A stretch of 64,000 nt of DNA from Lineus longissimus (lineage: Eukaryota > Nemertea > Pilidiophora > Heteronemertea > Lineidae). Below, piece after piece: positions 1 through 12,485 of the stretch; the stretch's first letter is position 1, and each line of letters begins with the position of its first letter. The notes below the pieces were generated by a model, which was not told the DNA's origin, did no database searches, and worked only from the letters and a program-made list of their open reading frames with translations. The stretch spans positions 17,064,437 through 17,128,436 of the forward strand of contig NC_088313.1 of assembly GCF_910592395.1 (NCBI RefSeq), given 5' to 3'. The position numbers were made by a program, and so were the translations under genes.

Positions 1-263
1 ATCACTGGCGATGACAAAACATATTGTTTGCCTTATTCTTTACCGACAGACTGTAGACCTGACAGATACCTTCTTATCAAGTAAGTAAAATTCTGTCACG
101 GCAGCCAGGGTTCTGATCATAGTAGCCAAACCTTATCTCAGCTCTGGCCTAAGTGTAGACTTGACAGGTAACTTCACCCCATCCAAGATCTTGTCACACA
201 GTATTGTTCTTGTCATTATCTTGATGACAGTTAGATTACAATATACACTATGAGCCTTTACAA

Positions 264-383
264 TGGGTGATATGAATAAAGACTAGCAAATGCTTTTATC
301 TAAATCTCCATGTACATTTACACTAGGCCTTCCTGTACAAAACCGTAGTAAAAGCATTTGCTAGTCTTTATTCGTATCACCCA
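264..383. repeat. Inverted repeat with 35-bp arms (MITE-like hairpin)
   Basis: The left arm (264-298) is the reverse complement of the right arm (349-383) with one mismatch in 35 positions, around a 50-bp centre. Arms begin TGGGTGATA and end GCTTTTA on the left side. The size (120 bp) and long terminal inverted repeats resemble a small non-autonomous DNA transposon, but no target-site duplication was established. Confidence 0.75.
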
Positions 384-3300
384 ATATTACGGCTGGCAAT
401 CAAAATGGTTAGGTCGTTCGTATGGTTGTTGTTAACATTTTGGACTAGATAGGAAAACATTTTTTGTGATTCGCAATTTTTGAATGTTGTATTCAATTGG
501 ATCAGATCCATGTAGTGACGTAAATGACAGATTTTTGTCTCTTGATTAGGATTATCGATGCCCCCCCCCGTCGAAAAATGAAACAAAAAGTGATATTTTG
601 AAATGACATGTTGCTATGATATAGTCGATCAGGTACTGTATGGTCTTCATTAACGAACAAAGTTGGCCCAGGTTGATTCAACAAAGCCTAATCCGAAAGT
701 GTCACTGTCAGGCATGTCATCGTCCTTATCTAGAACATATGATATTTTGGACAAGGGTACCACTGATCTAGGTAAAGATTTCCTGATTGTCGCGGTAACT
801 GCGTGGCATCATCGCCTCCATTACCACACTGTGATGATCCAAGGGGGACAAAATTTATGGTCAAACAACCTGCCACGCATATCGTTAATAAAATCGCCTC
901 TGAAACAGCTTGATTTAGATGACACCGAGACATTGGAATACACAAAAGTGTCATATTACAATATTGAAGCATCGATAATAGCGCTGGGCTGGCTCAAAGT
1001 AGCCATAATAATGTCACCGCGAAATGTGTTCTGAATGTGTACATCCCGCTTTATCACTGCCCATCATTTTGTCTCGATAATAATCTACGAGATCGGTACC
1101 GTATAAGTACACACTGTTGGTATTAGCTATGACATTTGAGGAATTGTTATGTTAATTTGGGGCCTACAGACTTATCATCGACTGAGAAGATATACTGCTT
1201 ATTTAGTAGCCAGGGCTCAGTATTCATTGTATATAACTCCTAGACTTTAATGAACTAGAAATTGATATTTTCAAGGAATGAGCATGACCAGATGTTTAAC
1301 CTAATGATCGAATGCTATGTCTCAGAAGGGGTTGGGCCTGTGCCTACAAGAACAGCAAGGCATATTTGGAACATCATCAAAGTGTACAGCTGTAGTTGCT
1401 CTGTAATTGTACTACACACAGTATGACACTTTGAAAGAACTTAATGCTGTTCTACACAGCTTTTAAATCACCTGTGACACTTTATGCAAGGCAGGTCCAA
1501 ATTGGGCGCCACGACTCACAGTAACCAAGCCAGATAAATAAGGACTTGTATTCGGCTGGAATACAAAATTGATATTTAACGATAAACACCGTGATCCGAT
1601 GTGTGGTTCGGCAATAGGTCATCCGTCTGAGGAAAGGTGCATCAGAATAGCTATGTAGAAATAAAGAAGCGGAATCACAAGACATTAATAACCATTTTTG
1701 ATTTTATATTCATTCAGGGAGTCCCAAAAAGGCGGTAATGCATGTACAACAGGTTAATTTAGAAATACAGGGCTTGCGCGGCGAGAGGGGCTGCTATGCA
1801 CCTTCAGTACTTTCCCTACATTCCAGCAGCCATCCATTGCCTTCCCTCTCTTGTCAAGAAAGATTTTTTTTCACCTTTCATTTCACCATTTGCGCACACT
1901 GAGCGACTCAGTTTTTACAGCACTGAAAGAAAATTCAGAAAGTGCATTTTTCATACTGCAGGAAGGCACTACGCCATCTTATTGGTATGATATTGGAATT
2001 CTTATTGCAATATCATTTGCTTTTTAATCGCAGCAACAAAGTGAATGTCGATGGACCATCATATAAATGATATGCGATATTGATCAATGTTAAATGTGAA
2101 AAGTTTTAGATTTCTACTTTCCATAATATCTTGGTCGCGGGTCCAAGTCTGTCAAAAGCTGATGTCACTCTACCAGCCTAATTCGTGGATTTCGAGCATT
2201 TGAGCCTGACAAATGTCAATTCACGACGACCCTAGCCTTGCTTCTGGTCCATCTGCCCCGATGACTGTACAGTAAATGTATAATTCAAGTCAACCCACAT
2301 TGAAATTAGCAAAAGAAAGTGCCAAGATTATCTCTCAGCCCATTCCCATCTTGACATGTACCAGTATATATTGAGATTATTCACAAAAACGATGCAAATT
2401 GGATCTTTATTTGAGGTTGAAGGTAATATCCCTTTTACCTTAGCCCGATCAATATTCCAATAGTGTGTCAGATATAATTTTCGAAGCTGCCGCCATAATT
2501 CCATTACTTCGATTGATTTCTGCAGAGTGAATGAACGAGATGGGTTTCTAGGCAGCCTGTTTGGGTTTAGACTTAACTGCACCATGATACAGTCAATAGA
2601 AGTACGGTGACAATAGTATGCTGAGGTGACTCCATAGAGGAGGATTATGAATAAGAGAGAACGTCTGGTTTAGTATGGCACATCTTTCAAAGTAAAGACA
2701 CATAAAACTAATCGTGTCGGTATGTTTTTGCTGAATGTGTGACTTCCAGGTAAAATTACTTTATTCCAATCTACAGTTAATGGATTTGTTTGTCATAATG
2801 GAGTAATATGAGGATGCAATGTACAGCGACAGTATTGGCCATTTTGCAGAAATTCAAACGGCACAAACATACTTTAGGTGACACGTTACCACAAAAAGGT
2901 CATGTGATACGCCAAAATGGTACAATGTGTCATTCAAGGTCGATTCCAAGTGACTGTGCAAGTGGGAAAAAAACAACGATCTATTTTGAGATATTCCTTA
3001 AACCACCCGCCGCAGGGCAAGAATCCAAGAGGCTCTGATATTTGACCTTCCTCATTGACATTTTAGAGCATCTATAGTTGAGTCCATTTCAAATTTTCAA
3101 CGATCGACTGTATGCTTTCATGAAACGTACGTCTCCTTGTGAGTATTTGGCATGAAATGTTATATCAATCAGTTAATGGGAAGAAGTACGGACGCGAAGG
3201 TCCCATACAGGAAAGAAAATACATCTTCAGTCCTTCTATAGAAGAACATAATGCTATGTCCTGAGTAGTAATTACCCCGCAAAAGCCACCTCAGTACTAT

Positions 3301-6300
3301 TAAATCCGGTCTGTGATAAGATCGTATTGGATAGGGAGCATGTTTTTGCATCGTAATCCGTCTTTCATGTCGTCATAAAACTTATGTGCTGGATTAATGC
3401 ACCGAACAATGAGAAGTAAAAACAACCAAAAAAATCAGAGAAAAGTCAAAGGTTGTCTTTTGCATGACTTCTGACCTTATAAAGAATACATAGTTCAATG
3501 TTGGATTTATTTAGAAAAAAAACTCCCAACACCGCTAACGTCGGAAAGTACTAAGTACCTCTATGCGGATGTGCCATCGCAAAAGCTTCTTGTCAGAATC
3601 TAAAAAACTGAGAGTTGTAAGGTACGTGAGTATGGCATTGTATCATGCTGAGAAACATCTGAAAGACTGTTCAAATGCAAGATTTTATCTCATCTCCGCA
3701 TCACATTTTGCTGTGCCTACAAAAATGCCACATTGAAATCGACTTATCTTTAATAGTTAACATGAAAACATACTTCAGCCACACTCTGTCTATCCATTAA
3801 TTTGATTAATATCGGCGGGAAGTGGCCAGAGTATTTGATGTACTATTTTAAAATTGTGCAATGAATGATGAAGTGTCGACCACATTGCATGAGAAACGAT
3901 CAGTCAATGTCATGTTGTGTTTTGCTTTTGTTGAATAAAATATATCATTATTGATAGTTTTTGGACCATCTGTACATTAGAATTCATTGCCCTAACTATT
4001 CCCGCGGTTGCCAACAATCGATAATGTTAGAATTCGCTGAAGTCAAAATATAGGTAATGCAAATTCTCTTAGTTTATTACTATGTTCGTATTCACCAGAA
4101 AATCTAATCTATAGACTTTAGAACTACGTAATACAGTACAGGTAATCCAATAGTGCTATGCCAAGTATTTTTGAAATGAGCTTCATAGATGGGATTCCTT
4201 TGAAGGTACCAGTCCGCTGTCTTTGAAGCGCAGCAAAGAGACATAGCACTTGCGTTTTTGTTTAAGCAAAAAATATCTGGGTTAAAAAATCCACAAGGCT
4301 AGAAATTTACTTCTCTGCTTTGCCCTAAGGTACGAAAATTAAACACAGTTTGCACTTGACCTTTAGTAGCCTTGTTAGAAAGCTACAGTCAGGGAGATCG
4401 TTCAGTCTGCTTGTCACGCACGGTAAATCAAATTCGAGGAGTTGATTCATAAGGATTCACCTCGCCCGAGAAGGCTCCTATGAAGGGGGAATTACAAGAA
4501 CGTACTCTCTCATCCCATTTGGAGACAGGATTAGGGTAACTACCCCACAAATACCATTATCATGTTTGCCGTTGAAGGTTGTATCCAATCTGATCCTATT
4601 TGCACAGAAATCATGGAGAAAGAGGATACTAAATTCGTTACTGAATTCTATAGGGAATGAGAATGGTAAACGAAATTATCATATTCCCCGTTTGTCGGGA
4701 TTTGTTCCTGGATCAGTTAGGAAATAAGTGGTTTGTATTTTATCCCAGGGGAATTGGACAGGTGTTCTGGATTAAGCATGGGAGAGAAGGCGAGTGGAGT
4801 CACTTCCATTTGGGTTGTTCTTGAAACAATCCAATGTGATGCTTGTACATGTATATGTGGTTCACAAACAGTGGTCGACTAAGGAAAGATCGGCGCAATG
4901 CTTAAGCATTTTGAGATTGCCAAATTCATGCTCTACGCATGTAGTAATTGATATTTGAGATACCGCGTTGATTTATACGTCAGTAACCTCCTATCTCCTG
5001 TCTCCAGTTCTGTTAGAAAAATACATCAGAAAAAAAGCATTGCTTTCGGCCTTCTGCCTAATATACACAGTCACAGTGGCCATGTTGACCATGGAACTAT
5101 ATTCCCTGATCGCTGATCTTCAGCAAGCGGCTTTAGCAGTCTTACAGACCTAAGACCAGGGGTCTGCTTTTTCTGACAGCCACATTTGACCTATGTGATG
5201 CACTGTTCTTGTATATGTCAGCAATCCATCTGATTTTTAAGCTTGTGCGGTTTTGGTAATCCTCACATGGTCATGACAGCTAAACGGACCAAATATGGAT
5301 AATATATCATTCTAGTACTCAATGCAGCTAATCATCAATGAGACACTGCAGATCAATTGTTAGCAAAATAACTTAACGTCTGCTTCAGTGTAAAGGAAAA
5401 TGGGATTTCAGGAATTAATAAAATTACTGCCGCCCTAGTCAGAGCTTAGTATCCAAAGAGACTGTATGGAATTCTGAGGTGTACTAAAACAATCTTTCGG
5501 CTGACATTGTTCACGTTCAGGTCTATCTATTTAGAAGAATACATGTAGTGTCGTCTTCACGGGAACTTTGTAACCATACAATAATGGTGTTCATCAGTCT
5601 ATATTCTCTAAATTATCACGACACATGGAAAAATACGTATGCAAACCGTAAAATCTTAATGAAATTGCTTTCTTTATTCTGCCTGCGTTCTCGGCGGAAA
5701 TCGACCGTATGCTTTTTCTTGCTCACCCATAAAACAAACTTAGATGGTTGCAGCCTATCATCACGTAATGCGAAGAGCGAACATTTGATCGTATCAGAAA
5801 AAATTTGCACACTTTGACCTCACAAATTTCCCAAGATGGGCTCGATATTATCTATAGTGGTTTATGATCGATTCGGCATGGCAGGTTACAAGAAGTATCT
5901 TGAAGTGTGATTTTGATACCGTATACCAGTTCTCTGCTCAGTTGATGCCACCGATTGAACTAGAATGACTTGTAGTTCTACCAGGATGAACATGACATAC
6001 AGTATGTGTGAATAGTTACACAGTCCAGGCGGACAGATGTTCATTTAAACTATCACATGATTGCCACGGTCTCACTTTAATACAGTCATCAGTTTACGAA
6101 AGAAAAGTTGAAAGCAATGCAAATCCAGATCAAAGATAAGATTATATTTAGACTCCTAGTTTCTTATAATGTGCATTAAAACTCTCTACACGATTCTCCA
6201 CGATCGATTTTTAGTCAAGATCTAAACCAACAAGAGTCTTAGAAGACTTGTTGGATTGATTCATAGCTAAAATATATCAAAAATCTGAGGAGAAACTTGT

Positions 6301-9300
6301 GAACATTTTTGTAAGATCGATTCTTTTTATGATTTAAGCCAACAAAATCTCATACAATTCTGGTAACGATTGTAGAGGCGTATCGGACTCTTCGACCTGG
6401 GAAGCTACTTCCCGTGTATCAAAATTCTAAAATTCTATTAAACTGTCATCGCTCTTGGACACATCACCATATTTCAAAACATGAGAGTTTTGTAAAATAA
6501 AACTTGCTGGGCTCTTTCTTAATCTTTCTGGAAATAAATCTTTCTGGAAATGAAACTGCAGTCAATGATCTCGTCGATGTTCTGGCTAGGAAACGAGGTA
6601 ACTTATTGTCATCCTGACATTTGTTTTATATTATTTTATTAATGCGGGTAGATTCAGTCCTCATATTGACGACAATTTTTTTAGATTTATAGGTAGAAAC
6701 TAGGTCTCCATCGTATCAGCTAACAATGCTACAAAGAAAATACACAAGAAACCACCGAGTTCTAATCTCTGAGATTCTTTGCAAACTCCTAACAGGAAAA
6801 GACACCGCAATCAGCGATGCCATCACGTTTGATTTAGTGCTGACATGAGCAATTTGCACCAAATCTGACCTGCCATTACCGCAGTTCGTTAGGACACCCC
6901 CATTTCCTTTTTAAAGCTTGGACATGATGAGAATGCTGATATTTTCACATTTATCACTCTCACATGTTTGCCTTATGAAAGAACACGGTTTTTTACTCCA
7001 AACAAAAATGAAATAACGTTTTAGAACTGCCATCAAAAGAGATTCAGTGAAAAGCGCCGTAATTCTGTTGCATTTAAAGTTTCTAAAGGGTTACAAACGA
7101 GTTTTAACTTCTTTCTTCAATCTAGTAATTCATGACGTTGGTAATAAAGAATTCTAGCAAGAAATCATATGCGCTTTATCTTTTGGGAAAAGATGATGAT
7201 TATGGTGCCGCTGTCAATTAGCAGCCATTGATACAAAGGTCATCAGTTACAAAGAACAATGATCACAGCAAATTATCTTGAAATGTAGTCTGATCTTTCT
7301 GAGTTCGATCAAATGAAGATCGACAACAACTGAATGCCACCAGAGCTTTCAATTAGAATAGTTTGTCAGAGGCCGCAACTACAATTATCCTCGTTTCCAT
7401 TGTCGTTCTGATCATCCAAAAGAATTGCTCCATAATATCAGAGTTCAGGCTATAATATGCTCAAATAATTCTCTTGAGGAAATCATCGGGTTGGTTTCCC
7501 CCACTAGGTTATTGTGATTGAAAGGCATGTCTCGGAGCTTAGCAGTATTGCAATCAATGGTAGAAGGGGAGACTCCCACATCCATAAGCACTGTCTTGTG
7601 TACAGTTCTGGGATTTGATAAAAGGAGGTTATTTTCCATTAAGCTCTCAGACAAAAGACTGGAAATATCTGAATTTGCTTCTGTACTTGCTGTTTCAAGC
7701 CTTCTGAATTTCCTCGTAAGGAAAATCCATGATAAAGCTCACCGCTCCCGATCAAATTAACCTAAATCTGAAACCTCATGAAATCACCGCCAACAGCTCT
7801 GAATTTTAATGCAAAACGAATCGTTATTTGTGTCGCATTGCACCATGACTATCCAGTCTCGGGAATTCCGATATGATGGCGGTATCGAGTATTCTCTTCA
7901 GAAGGACATGAAGAGTTTCTACTTTATACGTTATCAGGCCGTGCATTGCTATTCACATACTTCCTCTTCCTGTCACTTTCGAAAAGCATGGATGGAAGCC
8001 AAAGTGTTTGGGGAAATTGGTCAAGAAGATCTTATGCTACAAATGCAGTCCGGTGCCAGGTGGACATAGACCCAGTCGCAGTACTAGTCAGTTTTAAGCT
8101 AAGACTGCTCAGACGGATTTAGCAAAGGTGATCTCATCCTGAACCACGAGTTAATCATGTCAGGCACAGTTATTTTGGGAGGACAGAAATCATTAACCTT
8201 GGGCAGAAATATAGCAATCATATTCCCAGGAGATTATGACATATTTTCGGAACTAGCTAAGGGGCTTAGATCAGATGAATAGGAAATGAGGGAGTCGTCC
8301 TAATGGTAACGGAATCGCACATGACCTTCCCCATAGTCCTCTGACCCAGTGTTGATTGTCTCAATTGTTTTCAGGAAGCCGGCCAATCACATCTTATCAT
8401 CTGTTGATGCTCATTGATTTTCTTGTATCGTGTTTTGATGAATATCTTTGTTTGGTAAGTTAAGAAGCTCATGGCAGATAAATGTCAAGTTATTTGTGGG
8501 AACTGGTCTTTAGCTGCTCGCCGTGTGATGGTAAGGTATAATCTTATTTCGTGCCGATATCATCATCAAAATGAAATACTAACTACACAAAATGAAAACA
8601 TTCCTTTCATTCGCCAATGTAAGGCCTGCCCAGTCAGAGACGAAATTTCAGTATTATCTAGATAATTATGGCAGAGTAATAATTTTGTTGTTTCGTTTCG
8701 AAATTCTTGTACTTTAACAAATACAAGAAAATTGTTTGAGGTAGAAAGGGGTAGAATGTGACTCTATTCATCTTTAAAACATGTTCAACAGAGGAGATTT
8801 TTCTGTACGGTAAGTTGATAGTTAGCGGTTTAGGATAATTTAGGAACATTGCACGAAATGTTTTATCACAGTGTAAAGTAACTATATTGCACTTACAAGG
8901 CGAGAAGGGCAGCTCATGCAGTGTGATAAAGGAAAGTGTCTTTAAGTGATCGAAAAGGTTCCGATTTATTCAAAAACAGCATTGCAATCAATATTGCAAC
9001 CATTGCAAGTGTTTGCTGTCTCACGTCAGCATTTTTAATTACGTGTCGCATTATGGAAATGGTATTAGGAACATTCATCATGGCGAATAGCAAATGAGCG
9101 GCTTTGTCTATCTCACGTGAGCTTTCCAAACAAGAAAGATAACCAAGAACTGATTGGCAATTCTTTTGTTGTAATCACAGCACAGCAGTATCCCGTGATG
9201 TGGTTATCAAGGCATCAGTTGTCAATTTTGGGAGCTCAAGTCCGACTTTGACTATCGTTTGTGGGAAGATTATGAGCTTAGGTTAAATAAGTGGGTAACA

Positions 9301-11394
9301 GAGCTATCAGTCAATGATACAACTTAATTTGTGCACAATAGTCTTGACAGCTTTGTGTCCTGATAGTATCACATGAGTATAAGGGATGGGGCAGTATGTT
9401 CCCCTCTGTAGCTAGCTGTTGTACCGTGCTTAGAAAATGATCATTTCGAACCCCGAGATCATCTTGTGGCATTTACACGTTCAAGGCAAAGTTCTACCGA
9501 AGGAAAGGTTTTGTAGAATTCAATGTGAGGCACCATCACTACCATAATAGTGATAGCGTATATTGCCCGAAACAGTCATCACTATGTATGAAAAGTGTGT
9601 TAAAACCATTGTTTCCACTGTTATTTGGTTCTTATTTCTTCTTTGACGAAGAAAATTGTAGACACCTGAGCTTACAAAACTGTACGTTACGATGACACCT
9701 CATTTATTTTCTTTTTACCAGGTTGCAACCATAACCAGACTCGGTATAAGAACCCTCCAAAACTTTACAGCCCTGTCACGCATGCATAAAAATATTGACA
9801 AAACTCCTCCTCTTTAATGGAAGACACTGTCCAAAGTTTTTGTACTCGCCGAGTTCTTCTGCAAGACTGGCTTATTTGGTCTCTTGAGTGCAAAATTCAT
9901 AAACTTTTTCTCCTGATTTAGGCTACATGTGTATTTCTTCTTACGGTGACTCATGTTTTATTCACTCAAGATAACCCTGAAGTACCATTTAGCGTTGGAG
10001 GATATAGCTTCAGGTGCCGAGATGTGTCAGAAAGAATAAATACCGGATAGGTTCTCGCATAAATTCGGTTTATTAGGCACTTCCATGGTGTTATATAGCT
10101 CTGTCAAGATATTTCTTTGTCTTTTTCAAAAAATCCTGTGCCTTTTTTCCCGAATGGCATTACAAGAGGAGCTTTGGGAATGAGAAGCGATAAGTACTTA
10201 TACTTTTGAGTTGAGATGCAGAACAAAACATCCACCAGCAATAGAAATATTCTTATTTTTTTGTAGATATATTTCTGGTGCATAAAAACAAATGAGCACA
10301 ACAAACAAAACAAGATGACTATGATTGCGGCCCATTTAAAGAGCATCAGAGATTTTCCTTCACCAGACTTAAAAGTTCAATGATATACATGTATACATTG
10401 AATGCATTACTCCAAGCTTCCTATTTTCCATCACTATGCAGTTTTGACAACAACTTATAATTCCCTTAGGCAGAACCAAGATGCCGTCGCTAGAAAATTG
10501 AACATTTCCATCAGCGGGCTAAGCTTACCTTCAAAGTACGGCAAAATTGCCAATAATTACTTTATTTCAGACAACCGCCTGTTTTTTAACACCCAAACAC
10601 TTACGAGCTCAACATATTGGAAACCATTACCCATCACATTACTGCAGAGTAAAGGGCACATTGGGTGGGAAATCTCAACATTCTGAAAAAGACATAATAA
10701 TAATAATAAAAGCAATATCGTCATGCCAGGCAAATATCATCCAGTCATTTTATCATATGGCCGTTTATTCGATGGTCTGTAAAAAACTGATGTGATATCG
10801 AATACATTTCAAAGTATCAATTAAAAAATGTAAAGCGCTATCCTATCTAATTAAACCTTCCGTACAAAGGGTTTACAAATCATCGTTTCACATTTTCTGC
10901 GGTCTTCAATGATATTGACTACATGCTTTTAGGTTTTCCAAAGAGTTATTATCAGAGAACCCAAATGCTCAATATGAGGATATCTCCTTTCTTTTTGTCA
11001 TGATGTCATTATAGAAAATTGATACCCATTGGCTTTAAAGTTGCAATGATGAGGATATGGGAGATTTAATGTGTGAGACATGCCGTCGTTTTAGTGTATA
11101 TTTGAACCCGTGATGTTTGTCCTCTTACAAAGTGAGTTGATTGGACTGGACCTGCTATGCTTTTCATTTCTGTTGTCACAGCGAGCGTTCAAAACGATCC
11201 ACACATTTTGAGCGCATTTTAGGTAACACCATTCCATACACCAATCATCTGCCCAGCTCTTACTAAATCATGATCCTGGAGGATGGCATCCCGATGCTAA
11301 TTGCAGTAGGCCTTCGGTTAATTAGGGGGTAGCTTGTCTGAAAGGGTGGAAAAACGAGTACCTGTCGAGAAAGTTATTACCAGAGTTACATACG

Positions 11395-11470
11395 TCTGGA
11401 GATGATAATTACAGCTGATAAGATAGCAGATGACAATTAGCCACCTGCTCGTTAGATAGCTCCGAAGCTA
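11395..11470. promoter_or_regulatory. Candidate cis-regulatory motif cluster
   Basis: Within about 60 bp there are an AT-rich homeodomain-type core (ATAATTA, from 11405), an E-box CAGCTG (11412-11417) directly overlapping a GATAAG site (11417-11422), a CAATTAG core and a second E-box-like CACCTG (11442-11447). Such packing resembles developmental enhancers, but these are short motifs that also occur by chance and no nearby gene is recognised. Confidence 0.2.
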
Positions 11471-12075
11471 ACGGTGGAGGAATGTAATTAGGACACGACT
11501 AATAAGTTTCATTAATTGTACTTGGATCATATTGCACTGTGTGGGTGAGATATTTAACACTTGCACTGCCATGATCACAAAAAGAGTGGATCTCACAAAA
11601 ACCGTTACTTTTACTCTTTATGTTCGATTCAGAGTGAGATACAGTAATCAGAAATCGGTAGTTCGACACATATGAGGCTATTTTTAATGAGATTTTTCTA
11701 TCCGATGAACTGGTGACTCCTGAGGCTTTTTCGGAATGAGATGATTTTAGCATTTTGTAAGTGGCGCTTTTGGAGCATTTTATATGTGTTAATATTTTTA
11801 TCTTAAAAAGCTGTACAGGACTTGATGACTTGATGCTTTGTCTCTTTGTCCATAATGGGCTTTGTCCATAATGAAGATTTTATAATAAGATCATTTGGTA
11901 CTCTTTTCGGGCCAATTCATAATAAGATGATTTAGACTGATACATTACCAATGGTAGGCTATTTCAGATTGTGATGTTGATGTTTTGACTCTTTCTGATA
12001 TGACTTCAGAATGATGAACAATACTCTTGTCTCCTAAAAATGGTTATTTCAGAATAATATGACTTAACATACTTT

Positions 12076-12485
12076 ACCTGTAATAGGGCTATTTCACTAG
12101 AATGATATGAACGGATACCTGTAATAGGGCTATTTCACTAGAATGATATGAATGGATACCTGTAATAGGGCTATTTCACTAGAATGATATGAACGGATAC
12201 CTGTAATAGGGCTATTTCACTAGAATGATATGAACGGATACCTGTAATAGGGCTATTTCACTAGAATGATATGAACGGATACCTGTAATAGGGCTATTTC
12301 ACTAGAATGATATGAACGGATACCTGTAATAGAGCTATCACTAGAATGATATGAACGGATACCTGTAATAGGGCTATTTCACTAGAATGATGTGAACGGA
12401 TGCCTGTAATAGGGCTATTTCACTAGAATGATATGAACGGATACCTGTAAAAGGGCTATTTCACAAGAATGATATGAACGGATAC
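12076..12485. repeat. Minisatellite, about ten copies of a 41-bp unit
   Basis: A 41-bp unit starting ACCTGTAATAGGGC and ending with TGATATGAACGGAT is repeated head to tail about ten times with few changes. One copy has a three-base loss near the middle of the array, and the last copies carry scattered substitutions. Related but decayed sequence extends leftwards to roughly 11,850, suggesting an older, larger array whose centre was recently homogenised. No open frame runs through it. Confidence 0.95.

Larger units (their letters stand above)
1..12075. other. Long non-coding stretch, no recognisable gene
   Basis: I read the open frames here on both strands and found none with a recognisable domain, a run of conserved-looking residues, or convincing flanking splice sites; all are under about 125 codons and many overlap each other on opposite strands. 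The sequence is AT-rich with scattered short repeats, such as a 17-bp doublet near 6525-6560 and a hairpin at 264-383. Unidentified exons of a large-intron gene, or conserved enhancers, could be hidden here and cannot be excluded by eye. Confidence 0.6.

Noticed and set aside
12076-12485. Regular repeats resembling a CRISPR array
   Set aside because: Units are contiguous with no unique spacers, and the genome is eukaryotic. It is a minisatellite.
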